Below are positions 1 to 10,780 of a DNA stretch of 64,000 nucleotides, piece by piece. Below the pieces are notes generated by a model. The model was not told where the DNA came from and did not search any database. It saw only the letters and a program-made list of their open reading frames with translations. Source of the DNA: Ricinus communis (Eukaryota > Streptophyta > Magnoliopsida > Malpighiales > Euphorbiaceae); contig NC_063256.1 of NCBI RefSeq assembly GCF_019578655.1, positions 26,770,342-26,834,341 of the forward strand. The letters run 5' to 3'. Every line of letters begins with the position of its first letter. Positions within the stretch are counted from its first letter, which is position 1. The position numbers and the translations under genes are program-made.

Positions 1-488
1 AGTTGGCAAAATCCTATCTTAATCTTAAGTTTTTCTAGGTATTCCACTCCTCTCTCTTATTCCAAATTTTGTGTTTTTGGCCATGTACGAATTTTAGAGA
101 AATGAAGAGGTAAAATGAGCTTACTCATGGTTCCAATTTCCAATATTCCTCTCTTAATGCCACCACCTACTAAACTATTTTTATCACCCTAAATTAATTC
201 TTACTAACCATATATAGGTACTAACTTTTAATTGTATCTTTTAAGTCCAATCTATTTACCCAACCTTCAACTATTGGTTCAATTAAGTCTTAAGGCTTAA
301 TACACATAACCCAAGTACTTAATCAACTTATCTAAATTAATAATCTAATATCATGCTTCTTATTCTCTACTTATAATTAATATATATATGTTCTCATAAA
401 ATAAAAATATCATTGATATACCATCATATGCCCAATGATTAAATGTAAATGCACATAACATGGATAATGAGAAAATGCAGGCGTTACA
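1..488 (+). mobile_element. LTR-like remnant, unclassified gypsy
   Basis: No coding potential. The segment is AT-rich and its right edge ends in GGCGTTACA just before the next retroelement fragment begins. A GGCGTTACA end, with TGTAACGCC at the other end, is common in LTRs of plant chromovirus-type gypsy elements. The left end lies outside the window, so this is only a guess from one terminus. Confidence 0.3.
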
Positions 489-1340
489 ACAACCGATAGT
501 GTTGAGTTTTGCGGAAGAATGTAAGATAATTAGTTTGAGTTTTAAACTAAGTTGCTTTGGTTTATTTAATTCTGTTTTGATGATTTTTGTTTGGAACCTA
601 CTCAAAAGCACACTTGTGAGAAATTGAGCCTAAATTGTAAGCATACACTTTATATGCTTGTATTTATTTCTTATTGAGAGTGCCAATTACTGTCTTTACT
701 TTTAGAACTTGCTCGGTAATTCTTATGAGGGCCACAAGGAGAGTTTAACACTTTGGTATGATATAGGCACTTAGATTTTCATTCTAGCCAAATAGCCTTC
801 ATTCGTTTATTGATTCTATAGATAACCCTCTCTTTCACCATTTTCTAACATATTCCATTACCGCTTAGTTTTATTCTGCTTTGGGTTATGATTTTGCACA
901 TGAGTTGTTTTCATTGGGAATTTTTATCTTGGGAATAGCTTTGGAATCTTGTAGCAGCTTACTTCAATCCAAAAAGAAATTCACTCTAATATGTGAATGT
1001 TCTTCCCTTATAAAAAAAAAGAAAAAAAAAAGAAAGAAGAAAAATGTATAAAAAGAAGAATAAGAGAGAAAGGTGATGAAAAGAAAGAAAGTAAGTGAGC
1101 TAAACATTTTGACTTGATTCCTATTTCCCACCTTAGACTACTATCCATTGTTTACCCCTGTGATCATTGTGACTTGTGTGCATGTCATGTATTTCATTGC
1201 AGAACACCATAGGTTCAACTCTGACCAAATTAACCTACCCTTACCTAATCTCCATTACAACCCTTATAAAGACCTCTTGACATGGTTGTTGACTCTCCAT
1301 AAGTGTTAGGAGTACGATTTAAGAGCAAGCATATAGTAAG
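489..1340 (+). mobile_element. Athila-type 3' UTR fragment, H/G family
   Basis: This stretch is the reverse complement of 4610-5510 (element H) and resembles 50550-50890 (element G). Shared landmarks are the AACCGATAGTGTT block, the cysteine-rich-looking non-coding run, the poly-pyrimidine/poly-purine stretch (A-rich here at 1010-1090) and the CAAGCATATAGTAAG block at the right edge. The hairpin, polypurine tract and 3' LTR that should follow are missing: the copy stops directly at the 5S rDNA spacer. No ORF of note. Confidence 0.8.
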
Positions 1341-1387
1341 TAAGGCGCAAGTTTAAAATAAAATAAAAATCACCGATTAAAAATTCC

Positions 1388-1506
1388 AGGTATACAACAA
1401 GAGGACTTCCCAAAAGGTCACCCATCTTAGTACTACTCTCGCCCAAGCACGTTTAACTTCGAAGTTCTTATGGGATCCGGTGCATTAGTGCTGGTATGAT
1501 CGCACT
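1388..1506 (-). rRNA. 5S rRNA, degenerate copy 1
   Basis: Full-length match to the plant 5S pattern. The transcript 3' end (low coordinates) has TATACAACA in place of the usual GGTGCAACA, and the internal promoter region has further base changes (AAGAACTTCG in sense). It is probably a pseudogene. Confidence 0.85.
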
Positions 1507-1657
1507 ACCATACCTTCCCGGCCCCGATTTGACCGCCTCCTCCTCCTCACCGCTTTCTTGGATCTCGAGAGGCCCTCGCCGTCCCGCATCCCCAAAAGTA
1601 CAAAAGAACGAGCCGCGCGAGTTTAAAATAAAATAAAAATCACCGATTAAAAATTCC

Positions 1658-1773
1658 AGGGGTGCAACACGAGGACTTCCCAAGAGGTCACCCATCTTAG
1701 TACTACTCTCGCCCAAGCAAGTTTAACTTCGGAGTTCTAATGGGATCTTGCATTAAGGTCGTATAATTGCACC
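1658..1773 (-). rRNA. 5S rRNA, degenerate copy 2
   Basis: The 3' half is well kept. The transcript 5' region has several small deletions: the run corresponding to GCACTAATGCACCGG is shortened. Probably non-functional. Confidence 0.85.
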
Positions 1774-1909
1774 ACATACCTCCCTGGGATTTGACCGCCT
1801 CCCTAATCTCCTGTGCTTTCTGATCTCAGCCCTTCCAAGATCCCCAAAAGTACAAAAAAACGAGCCGCGCGAGTTTAAAATAAAATTAAAATCACCGATT
1901 AAAAATTCC

Positions 1910-2028
1910 AGGGGTGCAATGCGAGGACTTCCCAAGAGGTCACCCATCTTAGTACTACTCTCGCCAAAGCACGTTTAACTTCGGAGTTCTAATAGGATTC
2001 TGTACATTAGTGGTCAGATAATCACACC
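1910..2028 (-). rRNA. 5S rRNA, degenerate copy 3
   Basis: Recognisable over its whole length but with multiple substitutions at the transcript 5' end and TTTGGCGAGAG in the internal control region where the other copies have TTGGGCGAGAG. Probably a pseudogene. Confidence 0.85.
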
Positions 2029-2162
2029 GCATACCTTCCCTGGCCTCGTGATTTGACCGCTCTCCCTCCTGCTTTCTGATCTCGTCATCCCGCATCCCCA
2101 AAAGTACAAAAAACGAGCCGCGCGAGTTCAAAATAAAATAAAAATCACCGATTAAAAATTGC

Positions 2163-2281
2163 AGGGGTGCAACACGAGGACTTTCCAAGAGGTCACCCAT
2201 CTTAGTACTACTCTCGCCCAAGCCCGTTTAACTTCAGAGTTCTGATGGGATCCAGTGCATTAGTGCTGGTATGATCGCACT
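2163..2281 (-). rRNA. 5S rRNA, copy 4
   Basis: Nearly complete. It keeps the GTGCGATCATACCAGCACTA start and the internal control regions, with a few C-to-T/G-to-A type changes (for example CACTGGATCC for CACCGGATCC). Flanked by the standard array spacer. Confidence 0.88.
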
Positions 2282-2411
2282 CACACACCTTCCCGGCCCT
2301 TGTGATTTGACCGCCTTCTCTCCCGGCTTTCTATCCGCCCCGTCCCACATCCCCAAAAGTATAAAAGAACTTGAGTTTAAAATAAATTATAAATCACCGA
2401 TTAAAAATTCC

Positions 2412-2530
2412 AGGGGTGCAACACGAGGACTTCCCAAGAGGTCACCCATCTTAGTACTACTCTCGCCCAAGCACGTTTAACTTCGGAGTTCTGATGGGAT
2501 CCGGTGCATTAGTGCTGGTATGATTGCACC
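2412..2530 (-). rRNA. 5S rRNA, best preserved copy 5
   Basis: The most canonical unit, about 119 nt. It keeps GCACCGGATCCCATCAGAAC, the A-box/IE/C-box region and the GTGTTGCACCCCT end. It starts GGTGCAATCATACC, with an A where GGTGCGATC is expected. Like all copies it reads GTTAAACGTGCTT where the usual plant form is GTTAAGCGTGCTT. Confidence 0.92.
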
Positions 2531-2668
2531 CCTCATACCTTCCTCGGTCTCGGTATTTGACCGCTTCCTCTCCAAGGCTTTCTTTCCTGATCCTCAAGAT
2601 CCCCAAAAGTACAAAAGAACGAGTCGCGCGAGTTTAAAATGAAATAAAAATCACCGATTAAAAATTCT

Positions 2669-2787
2669 AGGGGTGCAACACGAGGACTTCCCAAAAGGTC
2701 ACCCATTTTAATACTACTATCGCCCAAGCACAATTAACTTCGGAGTTCTGATGGGATCCGGTGCATTAGTGCTAGTATGATCGCACC
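2669..2787 (-). rRNA. 5S rRNA, degenerate copy 6
   Basis: Full length, with substitutions in the internal promoter (AATTGTGCTTGGGCGATAG in sense) and the C-box region. Its upstream spacer is cut by the LTR at 2909 within the A-rich block. Confidence 0.87.
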
Positions 2788-2908
2788 TATCATACCTTCC
2801 CTGGCCCCTGATTTGACCGCCTCCCTCCTCCGATGCTTTGGATCTCAGCCCCCGCATCCCCAAAAGTACAAAAGAACGAGCCGCGCGAGTTTAAAATGAA
2901 ATAAAAAT

Positions 2909-4304
2909 TGATGGGTGCTAAGTCAAGCAAGAATATGACCTAAGGCAGTGTACCTATCAGTGGAGTATAGCTAACGGCAAGTACCAAGTGTCGTATTCCC
3001 CAAAGAACGTGTGAACCTAAATCTACTCAATCTTCTATGTTATCTAATCACAGAAAATAATTGGTGTTAATGAATAATTCTTAAATTAACTAATAGCTAC
3101 CCTAATTGTCGTTAACCAATACGATACTGTGGAATGATTAATTCAAGTAAAGGAATAACCCTTTGGGAATTCTTATCTCTAAGGAATGGAAACTAAGGGT
3201 GGAATTGATTGATTGAATCCAATTTCTGTGGGAAAATCTCTACACAATTAATGCCTTTCTCAAGGACACTAACATCTTAACTTAGATTAATTAGGTTGAA
3301 ATCTCTTCCTAACTCTAATTACCCAAATTAGCATTATGTACCATTTAACACTATTGAGAGTTGTAAATTCTCAATCCGGTAGAACGAACACCCTATCTCT
3401 AGGCGAATTCAATTCTAGGTTGCAAAGGACAATCCAAACCTAAACGTCTTTGTCAAGATCATTCAAATTTCAAAAATCATTCAACAAGATATGTAGAACA
3501 AATCAATAAATACTTCCATTGCAAACCAATATTGACAATCAATACATTCAATTTAAAATTGAAGTACAAAAATCCCTAGATAAAGTTTAGCTAATCATGT
3601 TCATAATCACAACCAACAAGAATTCAATTATAAAAAATGAGTAAAGGTAGAAGAACCCGAATACACCCTTGGATGAGAGTAAATAGCTCCAATTCCTCGT
3701 GCCCAATTTTGGATCGATTCTTGTTCCTCTTACTCGGATTGAAACCAATCCACAATCCTCGCCAATCTTTGATCTTCGAAGAGAATCGAAGTGAAACCTT
3801 GATCCAAGTCTCATTTTCTCTGAGTTTCAACTTAGAAAACCCTTGCATGAGAAAAAATGAGTTTTGACGTACTAACCCAATCCCTTTCTTTTTTCTTTCT
3901 TTTTAAATGAACTTGACCAGCTGCCATGAACATGGCCGTGTTGATGCTCGTGTTCCCAACACGTTCTGGTGTTGATGCCCGTGTTACTCTCTGTGGCCGT
4001 GCTCCCTAAAAACCTTTCTTTCTTTGATGTTTGCTGTGATCCCACAGTGTTGTGGTCAGGTTGAACACTACTGGTTTAATCCAACACGACTGTGTTGACC
4101 TTCCTCATGGGCATACTTAGCTTGTTTCGGCAGCTTTGACATCCAATTATGCTCCAATTCTTTCCTTTATCATACTTTGGCTTCTTTTGGACCTAATGCA
4201 CACAAACAGACACATAGGGTGAGTGTTGGGACCAATTCACATCCAAATATACATAAAATCAATCTTAAAAACCCCATTTAGATGTATGTATTTTACGCAC
4301 ATCA
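2909..4304 (-). mobile_element. 3' LTR of element H (Athila-type)
   Basis: About 1.4 kb bounded by TGATGTGCG (minus-strand start, at 4304) and GCACCCATCA (at 2909). It is the same family as the solo LTR at 56412-57842 over its whole length. It carries the CACGGCCGTGTT-rich cluster (about 3930-4130). At the 4304 side it is followed by a G-rich polypurine tract and UTR, so it is a 3' LTR. The 2909 side abuts the 5S spacer; no matching 5' end of the element is present, because the other side runs into the assembly gap. Confidence 0.9.
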
Positions 4305-4309
4305 AATAA

Positions 4310-4344
4310 CCCCACACTTAGCTCATTGCTTGTCCTCAAGCAAT
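4310..4344 (-). promoter_or_regulatory. Hairpin plus polypurine tract, element H
   Basis: On the minus strand ATTGCTTG-AGGA-CAAGCAAT (4325-4344) forms an 8-bp stem with an AGGA loop, followed by AGCTAAGTGTGGGGTTATT next to the LTR start at 4304. Position next to the 3' LTR fits the plus-strand priming tract. Confidence 0.75.
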
Positions 4345-5718
4345 CAAAAGTAAAATAAGGAAAATAAACCACTAAGGAACAACACTTGAACTGACAGACA
4401 AGCTAGGGAGCTCCTACACATATCCTTAACAAGCACAAGTCAAACAGAAAGAAATGAAGCAATCAATTCAAGTATCACAACCAAGATGCCAATAATTCGC
4501 AAAACACTGTCTCAATAAAATTATTCAGAACCAACTCTTCACCAGATTCACTCTAAATCACTCAAAGTGTTTAAAGGGTAGTGTTTAATCGCTCAATGCA
4601 TCAACTATTGCCTTACTATATGCTTGCTCTTAAATCCTACTCCTACCACTTTTGGAGAGTCAACAACCATGTCAAGAGGTCTTTATAAAGGTTATAATGA
4701 GGATTAGGTAGGGGTAGGTAAATTTGGTTAGAGTTGAACCTATGGTATTCTGCAATGAAATACATGACCTCGCATACGCCTTCACAATGATTACAAGGGG
4801 TAAACAATGGATGAGTCCAAGGTGGGAAATAGGAATCAAGTCAAAATGTAAACTCCGAGAAGCAATTAAACAATTAGCTTACTTACTTTCTTTCTTTTCA
4901 TCACCCTTCCCTCTTATTCTTCTTATTATTTTTTTTTTCTTCTTTTTTATTCTCTTTTTTTTCGTCTCTTTTTCTTTTCTTTTTCATGAGAGAAGAACAT
5001 GTTCTTTTGGATTGAAGTAAGCTACTGCAAGATTCCAACGCTATTCCCAAGACAAATATTCCCAATAAAAACTAGTCATGTGCAGAATCATAACCCAAAG
5101 CAGAATAAAACTAAGTGGCAATGAAATATGATAAAAGAAAATGGTGAAAGAGGGGGTTATCTACAGAATCAATAAATGAATGAAGGCTATTTGGCTAGAA
5201 TGAAAAATCTAAGTGCCTCTATCATACCAAAGTGTTAAACTCTCCTTGTGGCCCTCATAAGCATTACCGAGCAAGTTCTAAAAGTAAAGACAATGATTGG
5301 CACTCTCAACAAGAAATAAATACAAGCATATAAAGTGTATGCTTACAATTTAGGCTCAATTTCTCACAAGTGTGCTTTTGAGTGGGTTCCAAACAAAAAT
5401 CATCAAAACAGAATTAGATAAACCAAAGCAACTTAGTACAAAACTCAAACTAATTATCTTACATTCTTCCGCAAGACTAAACACTATCGGTTTTACCCGA
5501 TCACATGGACATAAACAGGATTTCCAAAAGCAAGTCAACAGTAAAAGCATCAAAACAAAGTGAAAAAATTTCAAAATTTTTACAAAAAAAAAATTGCATA
5601 AAGAATAAACAAAGAACTGAGATGGGATAATTGAAATGCGATATATACACTAGAAAAGGATCTGAATTTCATATACAAAACAATAAAACATGAAAGCAAG
5701 TGTATATTAATATCACCA

Positions 5719-5751
5719 CCCCATACTTGAAGGACACACTGTCCTCAGTAT
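5719..5751 (-). promoter_or_regulatory. Upstream hairpin/G-tract module, element H
   Basis: Minus strand ATACTG-AGGA-CAGTGT (5736-5751; one G-T pair) followed by CCTTCAAGTATGGGG. It lies about 1.41 kb upstream of the LTR-proximal copy. Confidence 0.7.
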
Positions 5752-6059
5752 ACAAAATATAAGAAATGCAAAAGGAAAAAGAAATAATACTGCCCTGACT
5801 ATAGCTCCGGGGTGAAAAGAGGTGCATCATCGTATACTGTGGTCGGGCTGGTCTGCAGGGAGGAGGGTCTTTGAGGGTCGGAAGTAGTGTCACATGCAGG
5901 AGCAAAACCAACTCAGAAACCTAATCACCTAAGTTCACATAATTCAAACAAAAATTAATACCCAAAATGGAAAGAAAAAAATGAAAACTAAAGAATTAAA
6001 ACGAAATAAAAGAAACAAGCTTTTTTAAAGTCATAAGCTAGACTTTATTCTTTCTTTTG

Positions 6060-8055
6060 AATCGGAAATGGAGCGCCCAATTCACACGCTTCCTCCACAT
6101 CCAAGTGACCCTCCAAGGTAATGCTTCAACCTCTGCCCATTAACCTTGAACTTTCCCTTTCCGGATGATGCACTTCAACCGCACCATAAGGGAAGACTTA
6201 CACATCAGAAATGGCCCCGACCAACGACTCTTCAAATTTCGGAAATAAACGGAGACGAGAGTTAAATAACAACACACTATCTCCTACGTTAAATTCCTTC
6301 AAATTTTCAATCGCTTGTCATGCCATTGTTTGGTCTTCGCCTTATAGATTATTGAATTTCATAGGTTTGTTGACGCTAATTCCTCCTAGCTCATTTATTT
6401 GCCAACGCCTTTGTCTACTTACGATATCCAAATCAAAGTTAAACGATTTAAGTGCCCATAATGCTTTCCCGCTCTAGCTCCACAGTGTAAATGACAACCT
6501 TTCCATACAAGCTTCCAAAGGGAGTGAACCTGTAGAAGTCCCATAGCGCTCTAAATGCCCATAAAGCATCATCTAGCTTTGTAGTCTAATCTTTCCCACC
6601 GGCTCTTACAAATTTCTAAAATGCGCTTAAGCCCCCTATTAGTAACTCCCCACTTGCCCACTCTGCTTGTGGGTGATAAGGCGTGGAGAATCGTTGAGAT
6701 ACTCCATATCTTTTAAGCACTTTCTCAAGTTGAGAATTACAGAATGGGTTCCCCTATCACTAATTAATGCTCGAGGTGTTCCAAACCTAGAGAATAGTCT
6801 CTTAAGGAACCTCACAACTACCCTAGCATCATTAGTAGGCAAGGCTTGTGCCTCGTGCCATTTAGAAAAATATTCAACGTACCACCATTATATACTTGCA
6901 TCCATACGAAGAAGGAAAAGGACCCATAAAATCAATGCCCCAAACATCAAAAATTTCCAACACTCAGATACTATGTTGGGGCATTTCATCCTAAGTAACA
7001 TTACCCGATCGTTAGCATGCATCACAAACCTGGGCATATGCTCGTGCATCTTGGAAGATAGTCGGCCAATAAAAACTAGCATCCATAACCTTCCTGGCCG
7101 TATGGTTTGCGACTTGGTGTCCACCAACCGGTCCCTCATGACAATGCTTGAGAATTTGAATGATCTCCTCCCCATATACACACCTCTTGATAATTTGATC
7201 TGCATAAATTCTAAACAAGAAGGGGTCGTCCCAAATGTAATACTTCAAGTCAGCAAAGAATTTCTTCTTTTGTTGGCCCGTCATACCCTTTGAAAGTACC
7301 TTTGCAGCCAAATAATTTGCATAATCAGAAAACCAAGGAATAGCATTTGCCACCTACATTGAGCATAGGTGCTCATCTGGAAAGAAGTCATCGATCTCTT
7401 TCTCATTAAGCTCCTCCAAGTGTGGGTTCTCTAATCGAGAAAGATGGTCTGCTGCAAGATTTTCAGCTCCTCGTTTGTCCTTAATTTCCAAGTCAAATTC
7501 CTGTAACAGAAGAACCCAACGAATCAATCTTGGCTTAGAATCATGCTTTGAAAATAAATACCTTAAAGTAGAATGATCCGTGTAAACAATTGTCTTTGAC
7601 AACACAAGGTAGGAACGGAATTTGTCAAAAGCAAACACGACAGCTAGGAGCTCCTTCTCTGTGGTTGTATAGTGTTATTGGGCATCCGTAAGTGTCTTGC
7701 TAGCGTAGTAAATAGGCTAAAATTTCTTCTCCTTGCGTTGGCCTAAAACAGCTCCAACTGCAAAATCACTAGCATCGCACATAAGCTCAAAGGGTAGCTC
7801 CCAATCAGGAGAAACCATGATGGGAGCCGTGGTTAGTTTTTCCTTTAATAACTCAAAAGCTTTTAAAAAATCATCATCAAATTCAAAAGGTATATCTTTT
7901 ACTAGCAATTGAGTTAAAGGCCTAGCAATCTTAGAAAAGTCCTTAATGAACCTTCTATAGAACCCTGCACATGCCCTAAGAAACTTCTAAATGTTCTAAA
8001 TCAAGTAGGGAGATAGTTTACTTATAACTTCTACTTTAGCCTCATCTACTTCCAA
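6060..8055 (-). pseudogene. Athila-type pol: RT end, RNase H, integrase (decayed)
   Basis: Read from high to low coordinates the translation gives: the end of reverse transcriptase with the FYRRFIKDFSKIARPLTQLL-type connection (about 8055-7870), SPDWELPFELMCDASDFAVG of the RT/RNase H boundary, RNase H with [20 protein letters not shown] (7640-7350), the integrase zinc-binding HHCC region ending VCDAC (7353-7012), core integrase pieces GIDFMGP and ISDRGTHS (6960-6640), and an integrase C-terminal region with FPYGAVEVHHPEKGKFKVNG (about 6220-6090). Gypsy order RT-RH-INT is kept. In-frame stops and frameshifts separate every piece, and the start runs into the N gap. It would have supplied the enzymes for the Athila-like passengers in this window, but this copy is dead. 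Confidence 0.93.
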
Positions 8056-8555
8056 NNNNNNNNNNNNNNNNNNNNNNNNNNNNNNNNNNNNNNNNNNNNN
8101 NNNNNNNNNNNNNNNNNNNNNNNNNNNNNNNNNNNNNNNNNNNNNNNNNNNNNNNNNNNNNNNNNNNNNNNNNNNNNNNNNNNNNNNNNNNNNNNNNNNN
8201 NNNNNNNNNNNNNNNNNNNNNNNNNNNNNNNNNNNNNNNNNNNNNNNNNNNNNNNNNNNNNNNNNNNNNNNNNNNNNNNNNNNNNNNNNNNNNNNNNNNN
8301 NNNNNNNNNNNNNNNNNNNNNNNNNNNNNNNNNNNNNNNNNNNNNNNNNNNNNNNNNNNNNNNNNNNNNNNNNNNNNNNNNNNNNNNNNNNNNNNNNNNN
8401 NNNNNNNNNNNNNNNNNNNNNNNNNNNNNNNNNNNNNNNNNNNNNNNNNNNNNNNNNNNNNNNNNNNNNNNNNNNNNNNNNNNNNNNNNNNNNNNNNNNN
8501 NNNNNNNNNNNNNNNNNNNNNNNNNNNNNNNNNNNNNNNNNNNNNNNNNNNNNNN
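8056..8555. other. Assembly gap (500 N)
   Basis: Exactly 500 N, a typical fixed-size scaffold gap. The retroelements on its two sides are of different type and orientation, so true distance and adjacency are unknown. Confidence 0.99.
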
Positions 8556-9350
8556 AACTATTGAAGCTGCTATTGCCTACATTGAATTTAGGGAATGCTA
8601 CGAGTAGTAGTAAGGTAGTAGGAAAAGGCACCAGCATGCCAGCACCACTAGCACCCCTTATCACTTTGGATTTTGCCACCCCAACGGCACAAAAAGAGAA
8701 GTGGTATGCAAATAACTCATATGAATTTGTAGATGGCGATGATGAGATACTAGCCAGTTTTGCAACAGCTCTCGCACCGACATCAATGGACCCTAAGTTT
8801 GCCAAAATGGCTAATAACTATAGAGAATGGAGAAGATGTTGAAGTTGAAGGGGTGGGAGATAATCAAGGATATTGATGACCCCGTGGTAGTAACTTCCAA
8901 AGGGAAAGTGAATTTATCAGATCTACATAAATTCGATGTGATTAGGGACCCTCATGCCTTTCTGAACTCCTACAGGATAGGATGTCCACTTGCTCTAATT
9001 TGACCAAATAACAGATTGTCAAGTACTTTAGGTTATATTTAATGGGCGCCATTGCTAGATGGTATTGGCAGTTAGAGGAGAAGATGAGGGATGATTGGAA
9101 AGATATGGTGGCTAAGTTTGTCAAATAATACGAGTACAATACCCATATGGAAGTTAGTACTCGGGATTTAGAGTCAACCCAATAGCTACAGAATCAGACA
9201 AACTCCGAGTTCATCCTTCGATTTAGGATGAAGGTGGCAAAGATGATAACCAAGATGAAGGGATACACCCTTCTTGTTGATTTTATTTTGAATTGTTATT
9301 AGATCATCTTGAGTCATCTAGCGCACCGAGATCAGAGTAGCAGCGTGCCA
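8556..9350 (+). pseudogene. Gypsy gag remnant
   Basis: Reading past stops, the plus strand gives KFDVIRDPHAFLNSYRIG and then LMGAIARWYWQLEEKMRDDW, KFVK, EYNTHMEVSTRDLEST and FILRFRMKVAKM. The pattern of a target-region phrase, ARWYWQLEE and STRDLE is that of the retrotransposon gag capsid domain in plant Ty3/gypsy elements. The frame is broken by at least three stops and one shift. The first about 280 bp (from 8561) form an open frame with no clear family match. The left part is lost in the gap. The protein would form the virus-like particle. Confidence 0.75.
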
Positions 9351-9359
9351 TATTTATGA

Positions 9360-10438
9360 GTTGTATAATATGTATATATGTATATATATTTTTTCCCAAT
9401 TTCCCTTGCATATGCATCTTATTTCAAATAAATAGTGAATATGAGCATGTTAATGAGTATATGCCTATAAATTGTGATTGATGCATATCATTGTGTGGAA
9501 ATGGGATTTCAAATTTGCATTCTGAGATTAAGTTAGAACCACTTAGCCGATGGGGATATCATCGGACCATGTGTACATTGGCTATGTTAAAAACTTAAGA
9601 ATGAATGCGAGCTACTTAATAAAGATGTGTGTTTGAGTGATTATCTAAAGGGATGAGCACCCAGTTTAAGGACGATGGGTGCCTTTAGGTGGCATAATTT
9701 GGAGGTACTAGAAGGTTGGGCACCAAACCTTGAAAGGTAATAGGCACTTGCTTGGAAAAATCCTCACGAGGTGACTAAAGGGTCGAGCATCGAACCCCAA
9801 ATGGAGCGATGAGCGCCTTTGGTAATAAATCCGCAATTGGAATGCTATAAATGATAAGAGCAATTCGAAGGTTCTTTCTCCTATCTCGTTTCTCATTATT
9901 ATATTATGCTAATATTTGTCTGTGATGTGTGTATATTATATGTATAAGAGATAATTATATACGTGTGGGCATGCGAACCCTTATTATATGTGTGTATATA
10001 TATATATATATTATACATTTCACTCAGTAAGGTCTGACTCCCCTTAAAATTTTTCCAAGTTAAGCAGTTAAGAAGTTTTGGGTAAGCTGCAATTGGTCCC
10101 TCGCGACGAGTCCTTTAATTTAGTTTATTTTGTAGTGGATGTTGTAAATTCCTTATGGGCTAAAATTCTATAACCGCACTATGTAGATTGTGACTTTGAT
10201 GATGTATTAGAATTTGTGTTGACTTATGTTAACCTTTTATTTAAGATTTGGGCTGTTGACTCCGTTTTTAGATGTTGAGGTTATTAATGTTTAATTTGAT
10301 TATGATAATTGTGTTGGGATGGTAAATAATGGATTAAAATTGGAATAGCAACCTTTAGGCTTGCTACGAGCACTAGTAGCCACGCATGATTCCTATGTCC
10401 TAGTGCTGGTCATGTGCCCCTAGATTTGGGTCATGACA
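9360..10438 (+). mobile_element. LTR-like tail, possibly chromovirus 3' LTR
   Basis: Non-coding. It contains a TCACTCAGTAAGGTCTGACT block (about 10020) and ends in TTTGGGTCATGACA at 10438, features I associate with LTRs of Tekay/Del-type gypsy elements. No primer site follows, which would make it a 3' LTR of the gag remnant before it. The start is not defined. Contains TATATA runs at 9365-9395 and 9990-10012. Confidence 0.4.
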
Positions 10439-10489
10439 TTATCCTCGTGCGAGGTCAGCTTTTGTCCCTCAGATTTTTACCATTTTAAA

Positions 10490-10775
10490 TATAGTATTTT
10501 GTGTTTTGGTTGAAATATGAGGCACACTATTCACACATGGCAAAGTGCATCGATTTTATCAAGTAATAAAATGATAAGTAGAGTATCGTTCCACTGTGGA
10601 ATTAATTGTGAATACTATTTTCACTCTTATACTAATGTCTAACATTCAAAATGTTGTTTAGATATAGTAATGTTTGAAAGTAAATTAATATTAAAACAAC
10701 TGGTATATTAATCAAATATCAAGCCTATTCAGGTAATGAATCCCCCTAATAAGTTAAATACTTCATGAATCAAAT
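10490..10775 (-). mobile_element. Truncated LTR fragment, element C family
   Basis: Reverse complement matches the last about 280 bp of the LTR at 27920-29460, including GGGGATTC..ACCT.AATAGGCTT and the terminal TGCACTTTGCCATGTG block. Truncated on its right, where the 5'-deleted LTR of element A begins. Confidence 0.7.
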
Positions 10776-10780
10776 AGCCC

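Larger units (their letters stand above)
1341..2908 (-). repeat. 5S rDNA tandem array (six units)
   Basis: Six minus-strand 5S genes start at 1388, 1658, 1910, 2163, 2412 and 2669 (left edges), giving unit lengths of about 249-270 bp, short for a plant. The spacer carries a repeated GAGCCGCGCGAGTTTAAAAT block and an A-rich run (T-rich in transcript sense) just downstream of each gene, suitable for Pol III termination. The array is cut on the right by an LTR at 2909 and on the left by a retroelement fragment. Copies differ from one another by many substitutions and small deletions, so the array is probably a decaying, silent cluster. Confidence 0.92.
4305..6059 (-). mobile_element. 3' untranslated region of element H
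   Basis: Non-coding DNA between the integrase end and the 3' LTR. It contains the first hairpin/G-tract module (5719-5751), a pyrimidine-rich run at 4880-4985 (A/G-rich in element sense) and the second module next to the LTR (4310-4344). The same blocks recur at 489-1340 and 50543-51180. I see no env-like ORF. The plus-strand ORF at 4724-5020 is a translation of the pyrimidine tract. Confidence 0.8.

Noticed and set aside
1468..2221. Minus-strand repeated open frames (MGDLLGSPRVAPLEFLIGDF)
   Set aside because: Translation of 5S rRNA genes and spacer in tandem; not protein genes.
1388..2787. Cassandra-type element (LTR containing 5S sequence)
   Set aside because: Six direct 5S units with regular spacer form a tandem array; there are no LTR termini or primer site around individual units.
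4724..5020. Open frame with a long Phe/Leu-rich stretch that looks like a membrane protein
   Set aside because: It is a translation of the pyrimidine-rich tract in the H UTR; the same tract recurs in other copies without an open frame.
6667..7293. Plus-strand open frame of 208 codons
   Set aside because: It is the antisense shadow of the integrase region of element H, which shows clear HHCC and core motifs on the minus strand.
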